From Cladopsammia gracilis (taxonomy: Eukaryota; Cnidaria; Anthozoa; Scleractinia; Dendrophylliidae): 64,000 bases of DNA. A model generated the notes under the pieces. That model made no database searches. It saw only the letters and a program-made list of their open reading frames with translations, and had not been told where the DNA came from. Location of the stretch: assembly GCA_022457155.1 (NCBI GenBank), contig JAJGOT010000124.1, positions 867,501 through 931,500 on the forward strand, written 5' to 3'. Shown here in pieces: positions 23,321 to 35,598 of this stretch. Positions within the stretch are counted from its first letter, which is position 1. Each line of letters starts with the position of its first letter. Both the position numbers and the translations under genes were made by a program.

Positions 23321-26116
23321 CATTTTTTTTCTGATACGCAGACTTTTTTCTGATGAATCCTATGATTCCAGAACGAGATTTGGCATGCCTGTTGATAGTT
23401 TGCTCAATTGTGATATCTACTGTGTTCCTACTGGAAGGGACTTCTGATCGGTTGACATTGAAACCATTTTTTGTGAGGAGTTCCTTGGCACCACGGTGAG
23501 TTTCTTCCAGATTGAAAAGAATCAGTAGGTGGACTGTGGTATATCGAGCATAATTGTGTTGAAATTCCCTGTGGGTGCTAATATGCGAGATTTGTGTGTG
23601 TACATCTCAACTATAACAGATTGAACTAGCATACACATTTTAGAGTTTTATGTGCCTTTTCCGGGGTTTTAAGAGTAATTTTCAAAAATAACGACTTGGG
23701 TACCCTGTGGTATTTTGCCTCAAGTAAAGAATGCGGCCGTACGGCCAAACGCCTCCACTTGAGAAGTGCGAACAACCTGATTTGAAACACCCTCGGGCTA
23801 TGCTTCAAAACGGTATATGTCCCCAAAATTCCCCGACGGGGGGGAGGGTTTCGTCTACTAGCCCACGGACTATAAGAGGTCATGACGGGGGTTGCTGAGA
23901 TAAGAATGGTGGCAAGAAGAGCATCAAATGTACTATGAAGATGTTTCTCTGCTTCAACCTTTCAACTGTTGACATGTGTTAACTGTTGTTATAAATACGT
24001 AGAATTCTTATATTGTCTTATTACTCATGCGCGTAGCGGCATGAGTTATAAAATGCCCTCCGTTTTTCTTTTTTGTGTCACGATTTTGCATGCAAATTTA
24101 TTCACGCATATTTTAAATTGTGCATTTCCGGTTCACAGCTTTACACTTCCTGTTTGGTGACTTCCGGCTACTCTCACTTCCGGCAAAACATCGTCACTGA
24201 AGTGCCACGACAGTGTCTCCTACAACCCTACTCACATTAGTAATGTTCACGTCAGGTATATATTAGTTTCACAAATATGACTGGCTTCATTGTGGTACAG
24301 CCTTCATTTGTAAAACATTCAATAGTAACGTGGTTTGCAGTACAATGACTGAATGAAAGGAGTAACTCTTCTTTATGTCAGACGTCTTCTTATCTTGTTT
24401 AAATTGTTAAAATATAAATTGCTTCTTTTCTTATGGTACATTGAAATATAAGACAAGCGCTTGATACGCATGCGCATGACAAACATTTTCTGTCATTTGG
24501 TCTTATTGGTGTATAAGTCAGTCCTGTATTTCTCCCATCGAGGTAAACGTTGCTTTTATACACAGCATACAACTTGAGGCCGAATTTGTCGCGATTCTGA
24601 AAAAACTAAGAGCTATTTTTAATCAGAGTTCTTCCGAGGCAAAAATGCCAAACATCGATCTCTCGCACTGATAAGCACATTGTCAGTTTATTCCCTTTTT
24701 TACTGCCGATTCTTTACAATGTCTGGATCGGAGCAGTCCTCGCTGCCTGTGGTGAGTAATTTCAAGACTTTTTTCAAGAAAGAACAATAGAAACACACGG
24801 CAAAACAGCGTCGTACTTCAGCCCATCAGATTTAATTAAAAATTTGGACTTCGGGACTGGACTTCTATGGATTATGGACCTTGGAATGCGTGTCATATTA
24901 ATGTCGATTTTTACTGACTTTATTGCTTTTTGTGGTTACTAGGTTACTAGTAACCACTATGTTGTCACCTGTGTAAGTAAGTCCAACCATTCGAAGCGCG
25001 AAGTTGTGCGAGTTCACCCGATTGCTGTACGATGAGACAGTTCTGATAGCTTCGGATTAGACGACTCGATTGTCAACACAGACCCCAACACAGTTCTGTT
25101 TGTACGTGCCAGCTTTGGATCCGTGGGAAAGGTAAACGGAGCTTTCTCGTTCTTTTTACTGCTTTACCAAGCACAGTTTTCACCAAATGTGGCCAAGCAT
25201 TGTTTTCAAAGATTATTTTCGGTGTTTTCGTCGTTTGGAAAAAGGTTTTAGTGAAAAATCGAGCTGTGAATCGAAGTGTTTGTTTGAAGACCATGAGCTA
25301 TCCGAACTCATGATTCAAACGCCGCCAGCATTTCATTTCTGTACCTTTGACCATTCAGAACTGTTTTTTTTTATTAGCGAAAGCATTACGCGAATCATTT
25401 TTCCGGATAAGATTGGCATGCCATTACACAGAAAAAGTCGGAAATTTTAGAAAGCATAATAAAAATAGGTTGCTGAATTGAATTATTTTGTGATGTTTAT
25501 TATATTTTCGCAGACGCTAGTCGGTTCCGCGCAGTAATTAGGGCACAATAAATCGCCAAGACTTCCAGAAGCAGAAAATCACTGAATTCTGAAAGGTGTT
25601 TGACTCTTTTAATCAAAGGAATGACATTTCATTCAAGGAAATATGAGTTTCATTCAAAAGTTTCGACCTTTTATAGAAAATATATTTTTTTATTCAGTGG
25701 TCATATAAAAACTGCTTGCTATCAAATTACATTTGACATAAAAATTTGCGTAAAGCAAAATTGTGTATTTGGGACACTTTGAACACTTTGAAGAAACTGT
25801 GAAGCCTGGCAAAAACTTATTGTAGATGGCAAAATCAAAGCATTTTTTAAAGAACCAGCTTTAAGTTATGGAAACATTTCGGCATTTCGATTTGGTCTTA
25901 AATCAAGGAGAGATTTTAGTGAATGCGTCACGCAACGTTTATTTACAAAATGTTTGACCAATTCATAGCAATTGAAAACTTTAAAAAAAATCCCGGGTCT
26001 CCTGAATGTGATTTCCTGTTTATTTAGGGCCTACAAAGGGGCATCTGGGTTAAAAGGGTTGGTCGGCCTGGCCGGGAAATACGGGCAGAGGAGGGGTAAA
26101 AAATATTGCATCCGTC

Positions 26117-26145
26117 GGGGGGGGGGGGGGTGGGGGGGGGGGGGG
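26117..26145 (+). repeat. Poly-G tract
   Basis: Two runs of 14 G separated by one T. Such a tract can form G-quadruplex DNA and is also a place where assembly errors occur. Confidence 0.85.
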
Positions 26146-26537
26146 AATTTTTTTCTGGAATAACCCATTTTACACCGGTTGCATGCGATTTAGTAACACA
26201 GGAAAACTAAGTCTTTATATTGATTATCAATTTTCTTTTTACAGCATGTCCTCGACTGCCTATTTTTTCAAGTATTCTTTTCAAATGTAACAGAAATAAT
26301 TCACGACTTGGAAAGTAATAGACAAGTGTGGATTTGATCGGGAATCAATAAATTAAATATCAAAAGCGAGCACAAAAAATTGGTAACTTCAATCAACGCG
26401 TCTTAGAGTCTCATGCGCATGAGTGTAGGCTAAGTATAGCCTCTTGTTAATTGTAATTAGTTAGGAAATTTTAGTTTTATTGTTTGTACACGACCACATC
26501 AGCTTTTGCTGCATTTTTATCGTGTTTAAATAAATGC

Positions 26538-26539
<2 letters not shown>

Positions 26540-26582
<43 letters not shown>
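26540..26582 (+). repeat. (ATT)n microsatellite / LINE tail
   Basis: About 14 ATT units directly after AAATAAATGCTG, a polyadenylation-like context common at the 3' ends of CR1/L2-type LINEs. The preceding 100 bp (CAGCTTTTGCTGC and following) is probably the LINE 3' UTR. Confidence 0.65.
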
Positions 26583-26716
26583 GTATGTTTCACTGTCCAT
26601 ATTTCAGGAACTTCCATTTCCTCTGCACTATTTTAGGTCTATTTTAAGCTTCTTAACTTGAAGGGCTGAAATGTTGCTCTTACGCTAAACTATTAAGCCT
26701 GTCAAACTAAACTTAC

Positions 26717-27130
26717 GTGATTGCTTCATAAAGGCCTCCTTGCAAATCCAGTAGTTCTTTTCTGTTATAGTTGTCTTGAATCTGACAGTCTCCAGGTTGA
26801 GTGTCCCCTTAATTTCATCAGTCACAAGGTAGTTCTCGGCAACCTCGTTAAGATGACCAGAACGATAATCATTCCACAGACTTTCCAGGCTTTCTAGGGT
26901 GGGACACTGGACTTCTATTATCAAAGAGCCCTCGCCCACAGACTTTAGGACCACTCTGTGCGTATCTATCAGATACTTAACCAGGGCACCCAATCCATCA
27001 CGATCAGAAAGCTTATTATATTTCAAGTACTCTTGTATGAGATATTTTAAGATTCCATCAAATCTCTCTTGCTTTTCATCACTTAAATCTTGGGGGATGA
27101 TAAAGAGCTTGATAATAGAGTCTAGATTTC
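26717..27130 (-). CDS. TRADD-N-like domain exon
   Basis: A 414-bp exon bounded by an acceptor (TTTTTCTTAATTTCAG) and a consensus donor (GTAAGT at 26711-26716). Both junctions fall in phase 1, a symmetrical exon that can be shuffled. The product resembles the TRADD-N module found in many cnidarian and amphioxus NLR-like proteins: VLKSVGEGSLIIEVQCPTLE, then LWNDYRSGHLNEVAENYL. In those proteins the module precedes NACHT/NB-ARC, TPR or effector domains and is thought to mediate oligomerisation in death and immune signalling. No other exon of the gene is identified nearby. Family assignment is from recalled sequence character, not from a search. Confidence 0.7.
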
Positions 27131-27297
27131 CTGAAATTAAGAAAAAGTCATACATGTAAAAGCATTAATTAATACTAAAGGTGATGTTCCAATCAAACAT
27201 TAAAAATTTAGCAATTTGAAACTGTAAGGATTGGGCTAATACAGAATTGCTTTTTCAAATATAATATACAATAATATACAAAATTATATCGATATTT

Positions 27298-27412
27298 AAC
27301 TATTATAGCGCGAAAGCGCGCGTGATATCGCCTAATACTTAGCCGACGAGGCCGTAGGCCGAGTCGGCTAAAATTAGGCGATATCACGCAAGCTTGAGCG
27401 CTATAATAGTTT
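27298..27412. mobile_element. MITE hairpin
   Basis: Inverted arms AACTATTATAGCGCG and CGCTATAATAGTT with inner TGATATCGCCTAATA against TTAGGCGATATCA, and a loop with GCCGTAGGC. A fragment of the right flank (TTCAACACATTGATAACAAA) recurs at 27925 and inverted near 28888. Confidence 0.7.
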
Positions 27413-27543
27413 TATAATTCAACACATTGATAACAAAGCACAGTTTGAAGTCTTTGAAGAAAAAATATCCAAGCCAAGCCTTTTATTTTAAAAAAGTTTA
27501 CATATGTTTTGCCGCGCGAAACTTGCAACATCACACAGTTCAT

Positions 27544-27846
27544 TTTTAAGTATCGAAACTATTAGCAAGTAACTGGGTTAGTATTGTATGTAGTTTCATT
27601 AGTATTGTAAATAGTGTAAGTAGCTTTAGTATTGTAAGTATCTGTCGTGATTATTATTGTAAACAGTGTAAGTATCTTGAGTATGTAATTAGCTGTACTG
27701 TATTGTATGTAGTCATATTAGTATTGTGTAGTATGTAATTAGCTGTGCTGTATTGTAAGTAGTCGTACCTTATTGTAAGTAGCGTTAGTAATTGCATTGT
27801 AAGTATTATTAAAACAAACAAACAAACAAAAAAAAAACAAAAAAAA
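27544..27846 (+). mobile_element. Retroposed fragment with 17-bp target duplication
   Basis: A 303-bp insert flanked by perfect direct repeats AACATCACACAGTTCAT at 27527-27543 and 27847-27863. It ends in an (AAAC)n/A-rich tail, the hallmark of target-primed reverse transcription. The body is a degenerate minisatellite of TAGTATTGTAAGTAG-like units and has no ORF. It is a SINE or the 3' end of a LINE. Confidence 0.85.
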
Positions 27847-27863
27847 AACATCACACAGTTCAT

Positions 27864-29242
27864 GAATGAAAGTGGCGCCTTTGTCGATATTGTGCAAGCT
27901 TGAACACAATAACTGTTTTGTAATTCAACACATTGATAACAAATCACAGTTTCGAGAAAAAATTCATTGAGATATACAACCTTTCATTAAGTAAAAAGGC
28001 TTAAACAACAAACAGCGAATGCCGAAACTTTTGCTAAGCTAAAATTAATTTAGCGTACATCAGGCAATCAGTTGAGAGTTTCTACGAAGAGCTTTCGTCT
28101 ACTCAAAGAACGGGACAGAGTAGTGACTACAAGAATTAAAACACAGTAAAATTGCATAGAATGTCTTAGTTACAAGTGTTTCGTATCTTAAAAAGGTCAA
28201 TTCAGAATCAAAACAAATTGAACAAACACACGGCTACGAACCTAAACATAGCGGCGAAAAGTCGGAAAGAACGACAGCGTGAACAGCTAAAGGATACAAG
28301 AAACGGTTAAAACATTGTACCTGTAGTCGATTTGGCTTTTTATTCCCTTCCATCAGCACCAAATTTTCAAACATCGAAGTACGAGCTGAGTCAATCAATC
28401 TGATCAATGTTGTTTACAAACTTGCTCGTTTCTTAGCTCCTACAGCCGTAATGACGAGATCAGAAACTATTCTGAAGAAGCATCAAGCCTATATCATATT
28501 CCAGAATTGATTACCAAAAGGAATTTTACGAAAATTGTGCTCCTTCTTTCACTTCTTGTCGAGCGGTCAAACTTTGAACCAGTTTTCATTCAGCTACACC
28601 AAGAAACACTGCGACCAGTACAGCGACCGCGACAACGGGAAAATTTCGCGCCTTTTTTGTCCAATCATGTGAACAATACTTTTTCTCTTTTCTTTTCTTC
28701 TCTTTTTTTCTTTCTTTTCCCTTTTTTAACTAATAGTTCGCGCACTTTTTCGCCCCAAAACACGAAATTGCAGCCAGCAGTCATTTTCACTTTCCTTCAA
28801 AATGCGAAATTTACCGCCATCGCTGGTTATACGTCATGTAGACATAACGCATATCGATAACTTTTTGACCATATTTGGGCAGTGTATCAATGTGTTGAAT
28901 TATAATATGAGATACCACTGTAAGTAAACAATAAAAGGCAGAACAGCTAAAACAAGCTAAGAAGGTGATTTATTACATACTAGGGCACCCAATCCATTTA
29001 AACTCATCTCTATGAAAGCCATAAGTTCCTTCATCAACACTGATTTCATTTATGAAACAACCAATTGCGCTAAAATGGTCTACAAGAAATATAAGCGTGG
29101 TAGGAATCCCGATTAATTTCACTTCTTTCGGTTGTTTGCCTTTCATGAATTTTTATTCTGTGAAGTTGAAGGAACAAAACAGCCGACTGAAACTTCCGGT
29201 GCAAAAATTCACTGCCGATAGAAGGGCGTCTGGAAAACACAG
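27864..29242. other. Unassigned stretch
   Basis: No gene or complete element is recognised. The stretch has a pyrimidine-rich tract at about 28675-28735 and an inverted copy of a repeat end (ATCAATGTGTTGAATTATAA near 28886). The ORF at 28507-28860 overlaps the pyrimidine tract and shows no domain. Confidence 0.4.
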
Positions 29243-30320
29243 AATCCGGAATCGGAACCGGAACCGGAATCCGGAATCCGGAAAATTGTATTATATTAAT
29301 ACCGAACATTTTCAGCCGAAGCAGACTAGAATGCGTTGAAATATGTAGTAAAATCACCGAGGAAACAAAACTTGGGAAGGAAACATTCGTAGGACTTGTG
29401 CACGTAGGTAACATGGGTTTTTCCTTGCGTTAAAATAGGATGAGGAGGCTTTTTTGCTGCTATAAGAGAGCTCCTGCGCCATAATTTCCACATAATGATT
29501 ATACGACCGACAATTGACTTGATTTCCAGAATATTTTTTGGTAATCGAACTCCATGTACTGACAAAAAAAAAACAGGTGTTTGGTAGAATCAGATAAAAC
29601 TTTTTGAAAATTTCACAGTACAGTACGAATTTCACATGTGCTGGAAACGTTATACCTATGTCGAGTTCTTGTCGACTTGTCTTCGTGACGAGATCTAAAA
29701 AATGAAGCAAAAACATTTAGGAAAACAAATAGATCGACGTTTATTAAACGCTAACCATGCAACAACAATAAAACTCGAACATGTATTTTTGTGAATCACC
29801 TTTTCTTGTCAGGACTGTCGTGACTCCTTGGCTCTTGCATGTTCTCAAGTTTCTGAGAACGAAGTCGAAGTACAGATGTCAATCATAGGTAACTTGATCC
29901 AGCACATCACTATCATAAATTCGCGCCATATTTGCATCGAGAGGCAGGTAATCGCTCCTATTTTTTGCTTGGACGATGTCTGAGCAAACACCTGGTTTTT
30001 TTTGTCAGCACCATGGAGTTCGATTACCAAAAAATATAGATTGAATTCTGGAGATCAAATAAATTGTCGGTCGTATTATCATTATGTGGAAATTATGGCG
30101 CAGAAGCTCTCTTATAGCAGCAAAAAAGCCTCCTCATCCTATTTTCCCATGTTACCTGCGTGCACAAGTCCTACGAATGTTTCCTTCCCAAGTTTTGTTT
30201 CCTCGGTGATTTTACTACATATTTCAACGCATTCTAGTCTGCTTCGGTTGAAAATGTTCTGTATTAATATAATTTATCTTAACAACAATTTTCCGGATTC
30301 CGGATTCCGGTTCCGGATTC
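29243..30320. repeat. Large inverted repeat with CCGGAAT minisatellite ends
   Basis: Arms of about 335 bp (29243-29583 and 29987-30320) are inverted copies around a 400-bp spacer. Each outer end carries GGAATCCGGAATCCGGAAC-type short repeats. The arms share GTTTCCTCGGTGATTTTACT and CTTTTTTGCTGCTATAAGAG-type blocks. It is a foldback element or inverted duplication. No ORF of recognised family. Confidence 0.75.
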
Positions 30321-30459
30321 TGGGGGAGGGAAGGGAAAAAATAAAGCGCCTGTGGACAGTCCATTGTTCTGGCTCTTCCACAAATCCTCGACCGTTCATC
30401 TGGTAGACGGTAATGCTGATTGGCCAATTTATACCACATGACGATGATGTGTGAGATCA

Positions 30460-32014
30460 ATTGAAGACGTCGGAGCATAACCAACCAATGTCGAATTTGA
30501 GACCTTTTTTGTTTTTTCGCGCTCATTTTGCCTCTTTTTTGGCATGTGACCTACAAATTAATTGCAAAACATTGTTCAGAATTTTTTATGCTGTTTTTTT
30601 TTCCGTCGTTTTAGAGAAATAACGTATGCAAAAAACAAAAATTAACTAAACTCCCTGGTTGTTTACCATTTACACGGGAAAACCGGTTGGTCCACGGTTT
30701 GTGTAAATGGTAAGCAGAACTCCAGAAAGGGAAATTCCGTTTGAGATTGGCGTGTACCATTTACCATTTGACACCAGAAACGAGCTGAGTAACCACGCTT
30801 ATGCATCAAAACTGGCGCAGGGTCTGGAACTGGTAGATAAAAGCAAATGGTACACACATTTCCGTTGGGAAATTTCGGTTGGGAATTTTGGACTACCTTT
30901 CAAGACGTTCCGTTCATTTCGGAAATTTTCCGGTCGGTCGATCCAAAATTGTCTTACCATTTACATTCTGACCGAAATTTCGGAATTTTTGGGTAAATGG
31001 TAAACGACCCCTGTCTTTCCGTTGAATCCTGCTTGAGAAAATGAATCCCAAAGTTTATCCGAATTTCTCGATTTTATGCTGAGTTTTTTTCACTTCAGAT
31101 GGTCAAGTTTGGGCCCGTACCGCTAAATCCCGCTCAAGAAACATTTATCCCAAAGTTCATTCCCTCAAAATCGCTTCATTTTTATCACCAATAGTCGGCA
31201 AAGGTATCGCAAAGCATGTCGGGATATCAATGGCGACATCGAGCACGGAATGTCCACCCAAACAAAATACGGAAAATATTATAAGTCTCGAAGCACTTCG
31301 GATATCGGGCATTTTGACTACTGCATGGGATGGGAAATGGCCCACAACTCACAACGCTGCCCCTTTTCTGATCCGAAGTGATTCCAGACTTTCCCGCCGG
31401 CTCAAGTCTTGTCCACCAACGTCTATTTTCACCTCGAGCGCGAAATAGCGATTTAGACACAAGGTGGGACAAGAAACACGACTCGTTTCTTTGAGGTGCT
31501 AGAGACTTGAGGATTTCCGGACTTAATGATGTCCTTCCATCACCGGACGGGCTTCAAACATGTTGGCTTATACATACGCTATGGACGATGTGTTAACCGT
31601 AGCGAACTCGCGATCGATAAGCGAGCCAGGCGCGCGTAAATAGCGGTATTTTCGTCCAGGTTGTTGGCACTGGTCAAGAGCATTGCAGTCGCATAGTCTC
31701 ACGGCCAATCTGCTTTTAATGGCGTCGATTTGGAGTACTTTTCGTACAGGTTTGGAAGGAACTACGCTCGGATGTACGGTCAAATCACTAGGGGGCCAGA
31801 ACTCATCTTTCTTCAGGTAGTTTAGTTTAGTTGATTTCGTTTTTATATACATTTTTTTTCTCTTAAATGACGGGAAAACCAGCATACAAATTTCTGAACG
31901 ATGTTTTGAAGTTAATTTGTAGGTCACATGCCAAAAATGAGACAAAATAAGCGCGAAAAGACAAAAAAAGGTCTCAAATTCGACATAGGTTGGTTATGCT
32001 CCGACGTCTTCAAT
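30460..32014. mobile_element. 1.55-kb element with ~103-bp terminal inverted repeats
   Basis: The left end ATTGAAGACGTCGGAGCATA is repeated inverted at the right end, with arms 30460-30562 and 31912-32014. The interior holds a nested MITE (30661-31005) and no recognisable transposase. Flanking direct repeats are not clear. Confidence 0.7.
30661..31005. mobile_element. Nested MITE with GTTTACCATTTAC ends
   Basis: Inverted termini GTTTACCATTTAC and GTAAATGGTAAAC bound 345 bp. Further internal copies of the terminal motif near 30705, 30758 and 30845 suggest a nest of related insertions. Confidence 0.7.
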
Positions 32015-32266
32015 TATATCAAATGTAAACAACAAGATAATCAAAGGGCTCTTAATGCCATCTTGTTAATGCGTTAGAACGTGAGGTTAATAAAAGCAAA
32101 ATAGAAGAATTGATAGTGAATATGGTAAAGATGCCGTTGTAGCTCACCTTTAGAATAAGTCTTCTTAAAATACGTACATGAAAACATCACATGATGCAAA
32201 TCAGCCAATCGAAATTTATGTTCACGAAATGGGCGTAGTTTTATTTTAGTAGCCATTTGGGTATTA

Positions 32267-32855
32267 CAGTCAAACCGGATGTTCTTTTGATGGCAACTTT
32301 GCAAACTTCCGCCACAACATTGGTATTTTGATTGACAGTTTGCTTCGAGAAAGTTGGAAGTTGTGCGAGCAAGTTGCAACTTTCGCGAGCAAGTTCCTAT
32401 TTCAATCTTGCTGTCAGTTGCCGGATTTCTGAATTGAAAGTACTTGGTTTGGTTGCCTTGCAGTATTCCACAAACTCTATGATGTCGGGAGTAGAAACTG
32501 TTCGTTCCTCTCAGCCAAGTTTACCGGGAAAATACGTCTCGTGTTGTGCCTTGATAATCCAACAATGCGCGTTGCGATTTGTTCTTGTTTTACACCAGAC
32601 GACCATTATTCTCTCTCTTTTCTCAACCGAGGTGGTATTATTGCGATGTAGGTGAGCCATAACTGAAGAAGGACGTGTTTTCACAAAATTCGCAATTTGC
32701 AACTGACGACAAAAGTTTGAAATAGCAACTTGCTCGCGAAAGTTGCAACTTACTCGCGTAACTTCCAACTTGCTCGAAGCAAACTGTCAATCAAAATACC
32801 AATGTTGCGGCGGAAGTTTGCAAAGTTGCCATCAAAAGAACATCCGGTTTGACTG
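32267..32855. mobile_element. Tc1/mariner-like MITE
   Basis: A 589-bp element flanked by TA at 32265-32266 and 32856-32857, with ends CAGTCAAACCGGATG and CATCCGGTTTGACTG and inverted arms of about 150 bp. The arms contain repeats of the GCAACTTGCTCGC type. TA duplication and CAGT termini fit the Tc1/mariner group. No transposase. Confidence 0.8.
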
Positions 32856-33280
32856 TAAAAACAGCAAATCACTAATTTTCGATTGGAAAGTTTACATTTT
32901 CACGCTAGTGACCAAAATGGGGTCTATAATTTGGTTATACAATAGACATGTTTTGAAAATGTTATAGGCTGGGACTTTTCATTATTATTATTATTTTGCA
33001 AAAGGAGGGGAACCCGTGCCCCTCTGCTAACAACTTTTCTGTACAGCATTGGGGGATTTGCTCTTATCAGTGCTCCACTTTTTCAAGATCAAAACCCAGA
33101 ATAGTCCTCAACTTCAACTACTAAGGAGAGCTTTTTTTCACAAGATTTGGTGCTGTTTTTCCACCACAATCAAGAAAGCGTCTGGTAACCATCTGTCTTC
33201 GCCTTGGTGAGTGCGTGCTTTTCAATTTTGTGGTTTTGGTTTTGGTCTCGCGAGTTTTCTCGCCCTCGCGTTACGTGGAG

Positions 33281-35423
33281 ATGGCCGCGCATCCCGCGCA
33301 CCAGCCGTTCGCCCACACTAGAACTGTCCGCTTGATAGCGGAGGAAAACCTGGATCTTGACTCGCTCAGTATAGCGCAGTCGTTACTGGACTTTAAGGAA
33401 GAAATCGTTGGGATTGTACCCCTCTACGGAGGAAAGTGCTTCGACATCACCCTCCGATCTACAGAATCGGCCACGCGGTCGGCGGCATCGGGCTTTGACT
33501 GCGAAAGCCGCGTTATCCCTTTACGCCTTTTAGGGCAAAATGCACTACACGTGTCATGCTTCGTTCCGTTGAATTCCCCGATGAAAACCTGCTACAACTC
33601 TTGGAACAATACGGCGACCTCAAAGCACAGGGAGCCCATACAATCTGTTTGTGTAACACAATGACCATTTGTAATTTTATAGGAAATGTATGGGATTTAC
33701 CTAAATTTCATATTATAGCGACGTATCGCCAAATGTATGTACTGATCAACGCTAAATAAGCGTTAAATTACCTTATTTGTTGTGTGTTGTCGTCCTTTTG
33801 CCGTAAAAGTGATATTTTGAGCGATTTTGAAGGATTCTGAGTTCGCCTGCATGTTCGCCGTTGACTGTACGTCTAAGAGAAAGACAAGGGTGGAAAGAGA
33901 TTTTTGAACGGCTCCAGCGCCGAGGCGATTTTTTCACATAAAATCGCATCGCTTGGCTTTCAAACCAAGCAACAGAAAGGCCCAAAGATTCACGCTTCTT
34001 CTCGTACCTCTCGATCGAAAATCCGTCCAAACGGTCCGGAGCTAGCCGTCGAATAAAATCAAAATCCCACACTTTCCAAGCGGTCGATATTCGTATCATT
34101 TCTTCCTGTGCCAGCCAGAAACCGTCCTGCTGATTGCCTCTTTCTGATTGGTCGCCGTTAAACAACAACCGATTCAAAATAAGTACCGAGGGTGGGGAGA
34201 TACAGGCATTTTCGTAAGGTCGAACGGTTTACTCACCAGACTCGGGTCGTGTGAGTCGGGAAAAAGTTAACTTACTAAACTTTAACAGACATCAATATCT
34301 GGTAAGAATTCGTTCCAAGTTTCCTCGTCTTAACGATTTTTCCTTCGTCATTTGATTTGAGCGTGGACACCATTTTCTTTCCCTGATCCAGATTTAACTG
34401 TTCTGTATTTATAAAATTGTAAATATTCAATAAGTATTCATCTGTAACCTTGCGACTTCATTGGTCAACGCGAACAATGAGCAGAAGTCTTTCTGGGCTT
34501 CCGGTAGTCGCCGCTCACACGACACGAGTCTGGTGAGTAAACGGTTCGACCTTACGAAAATGTCTATGTCTCCCCACCCTCGGTACTTATTTTGAATCGG
34601 TTGTTGTTTAACGGCGACCAATCAGAAAGAGGCAATCAGCAGGACGGTTTCTGGCTGGCACAGGAAGAAATGATACGAATATCGACCGCTTGGAAAGTGT
34701 GGGATTTTGATTTTATTCGACGGCTAGCTCCGGGCCGTTTGGACGGATTTTCGATCGAGAGGTACGAGAAGAAGCGTGAATCTTTGGGCCTTTCTGTTGC
34801 TTGGTTTGAAAGCCGAGCGATGCGATTTTATGTGAAAAAATCGCCTCGGCGCTGCAGCCGTTCAAAAATCTCTTTCCACCCTTGTCTTTCTCTTAGACGT
34901 ACAGTCAACGGCGAACTCAGAATCCTTCAAAATCGCTCGAAATATCACTTTTACGGCAAAAGGACGACAACACACAACAAATAAGGTAATTTAACGCTTA
35001 TTTAGCGTTGATCAGTACATACATTTGGCGATACGTCGCTATAATATGAAATTTAGGTAAATCCCATACATTTCCTATAAAATTACAAATGGTCATTGTG
35101 TTACATAAACAGATTGTATGGGCTCCCTGTGCTCAAAGCGCGAGCAGTCCGCCGGCGTTGCTTCAAAGCCACGGGCTACGAGCACATCAAGAACGGCATC
35201 CGTGTCGTAGAATTAACACGTTTACAATAGGCAGTGCCACGCAAATTAGTCACTCAAGGGCTCGAGTTATTTTTTAAGTACACGGGCCAGCCAATACTAT
35301 GCTACCAGTGCCAGTCTTCCGAGCACGTTGTTAAAGACTGCCTGAAGGCGAAACGCCACAAGGCGAACCACGAGGCTCCAGCGCCCGGGGGGGGGCACAG
35401 GTGGCCCAAGCTCACTATCAGAT
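33281..35423 (+). pseudogene. CCHC zinc-knuckle retrotransposon ORF1-like, broken
   Basis: An ORF starting at 33281 reads an acidic N-terminal region (RTVRLIAEENLDLDSLSIAQ, then ESRVIPLRLLGQNALHVSCF), switches frame near 33560, and is cut at 33625 by a 1.5-kb foldback element. It resumes at 35139, meets an in-frame TAG near 35229, and ends with a C-x2-C-x4-H-x4-C zinc knuckle (CYQCQSSEHVVKDC) near 35300-35345. Nucleic-acid-binding ORF1/gag proteins have this layout. It carries a frameshift, a stop and an insertion, so it is dead. A host CCHC protein is the alternative. Confidence 0.65.
33626..35131. mobile_element. 1.5-kb foldback element with target duplication
   Basis: Arms of about 630 and 615 bp (33626-34258 and 34514-35131) are nearly perfect inverted copies around a 255-bp spacer. 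Ends are CACAGGGAGCCCATACAATC and its complement. CTCAAAG occurs directly on both sides (33619-33625 and 35132-35138), a 7-bp or possibly 8-bp duplication suggestive of a hAT-type transposase. Each arm has a matching ORF of about 130 residues (complement 33773-34177; 34592-34984) with no recognised family; the left arm has a 12-bp extra segment. Confidence 0.9.
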
Positions 35424-35598
35424 AACCGGGACGTGACCCTTGCTTTATGAGAGGTATTGTGTTACAAAGATTCAATTTATAAAGGTTTGTATGGGAACGC
35501 AACGGTTTTGCATCGAAACTTAAAAATTCGAATGGTATATGAATAAAATTGACTTACCCTGTTGCTGTGTTGTATTATTTGTTGTTTGCCTGCTCCTC

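Larger units (their letters stand above)
19654..23873. mobile_element. 4.2-kb element with ~550-bp terminal inverted repeats
   Basis: Sequence 19654-20200 reappears inverted at 23325-23873 with moderate divergence. The termini are ATAGTCCGTGGGC and GCCCACGGACTAT. Inside the left arm are remnants of a coding frame (residues such as KELLTNNGFSVNQSEVPSS and then, in another frame, IGFCRNESAYYRWFK at about 20165-20215), also visible inverted in the right arm. The 3.1-kb interior has no intact ORF. No clean target duplication was found, so a large inverted duplication instead of a transposon remains possible. Confidence 0.7.
23874..26716. other. Intergenic or intronic stretch
   Basis: Only short ORFs without recognisable domains. 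Notable items are a poly-G tract at 26117-26145, a probable LINE 3' end before an ATT microsatellite (about 26440-26582), and short dyads such as GGTTACTAGGTTACTAGTAACC near 24935. On the minus strand 26582-26716 may be the intron following the TRADD-N exon. Confidence 0.4.

Noticed and set aside
33773..34984. A mirrored pair of host genes
   Set aside because: The two ORFs lie in the arms of one foldback element with a target duplication, so they are parts of a mobile element, and coding function is unproven.
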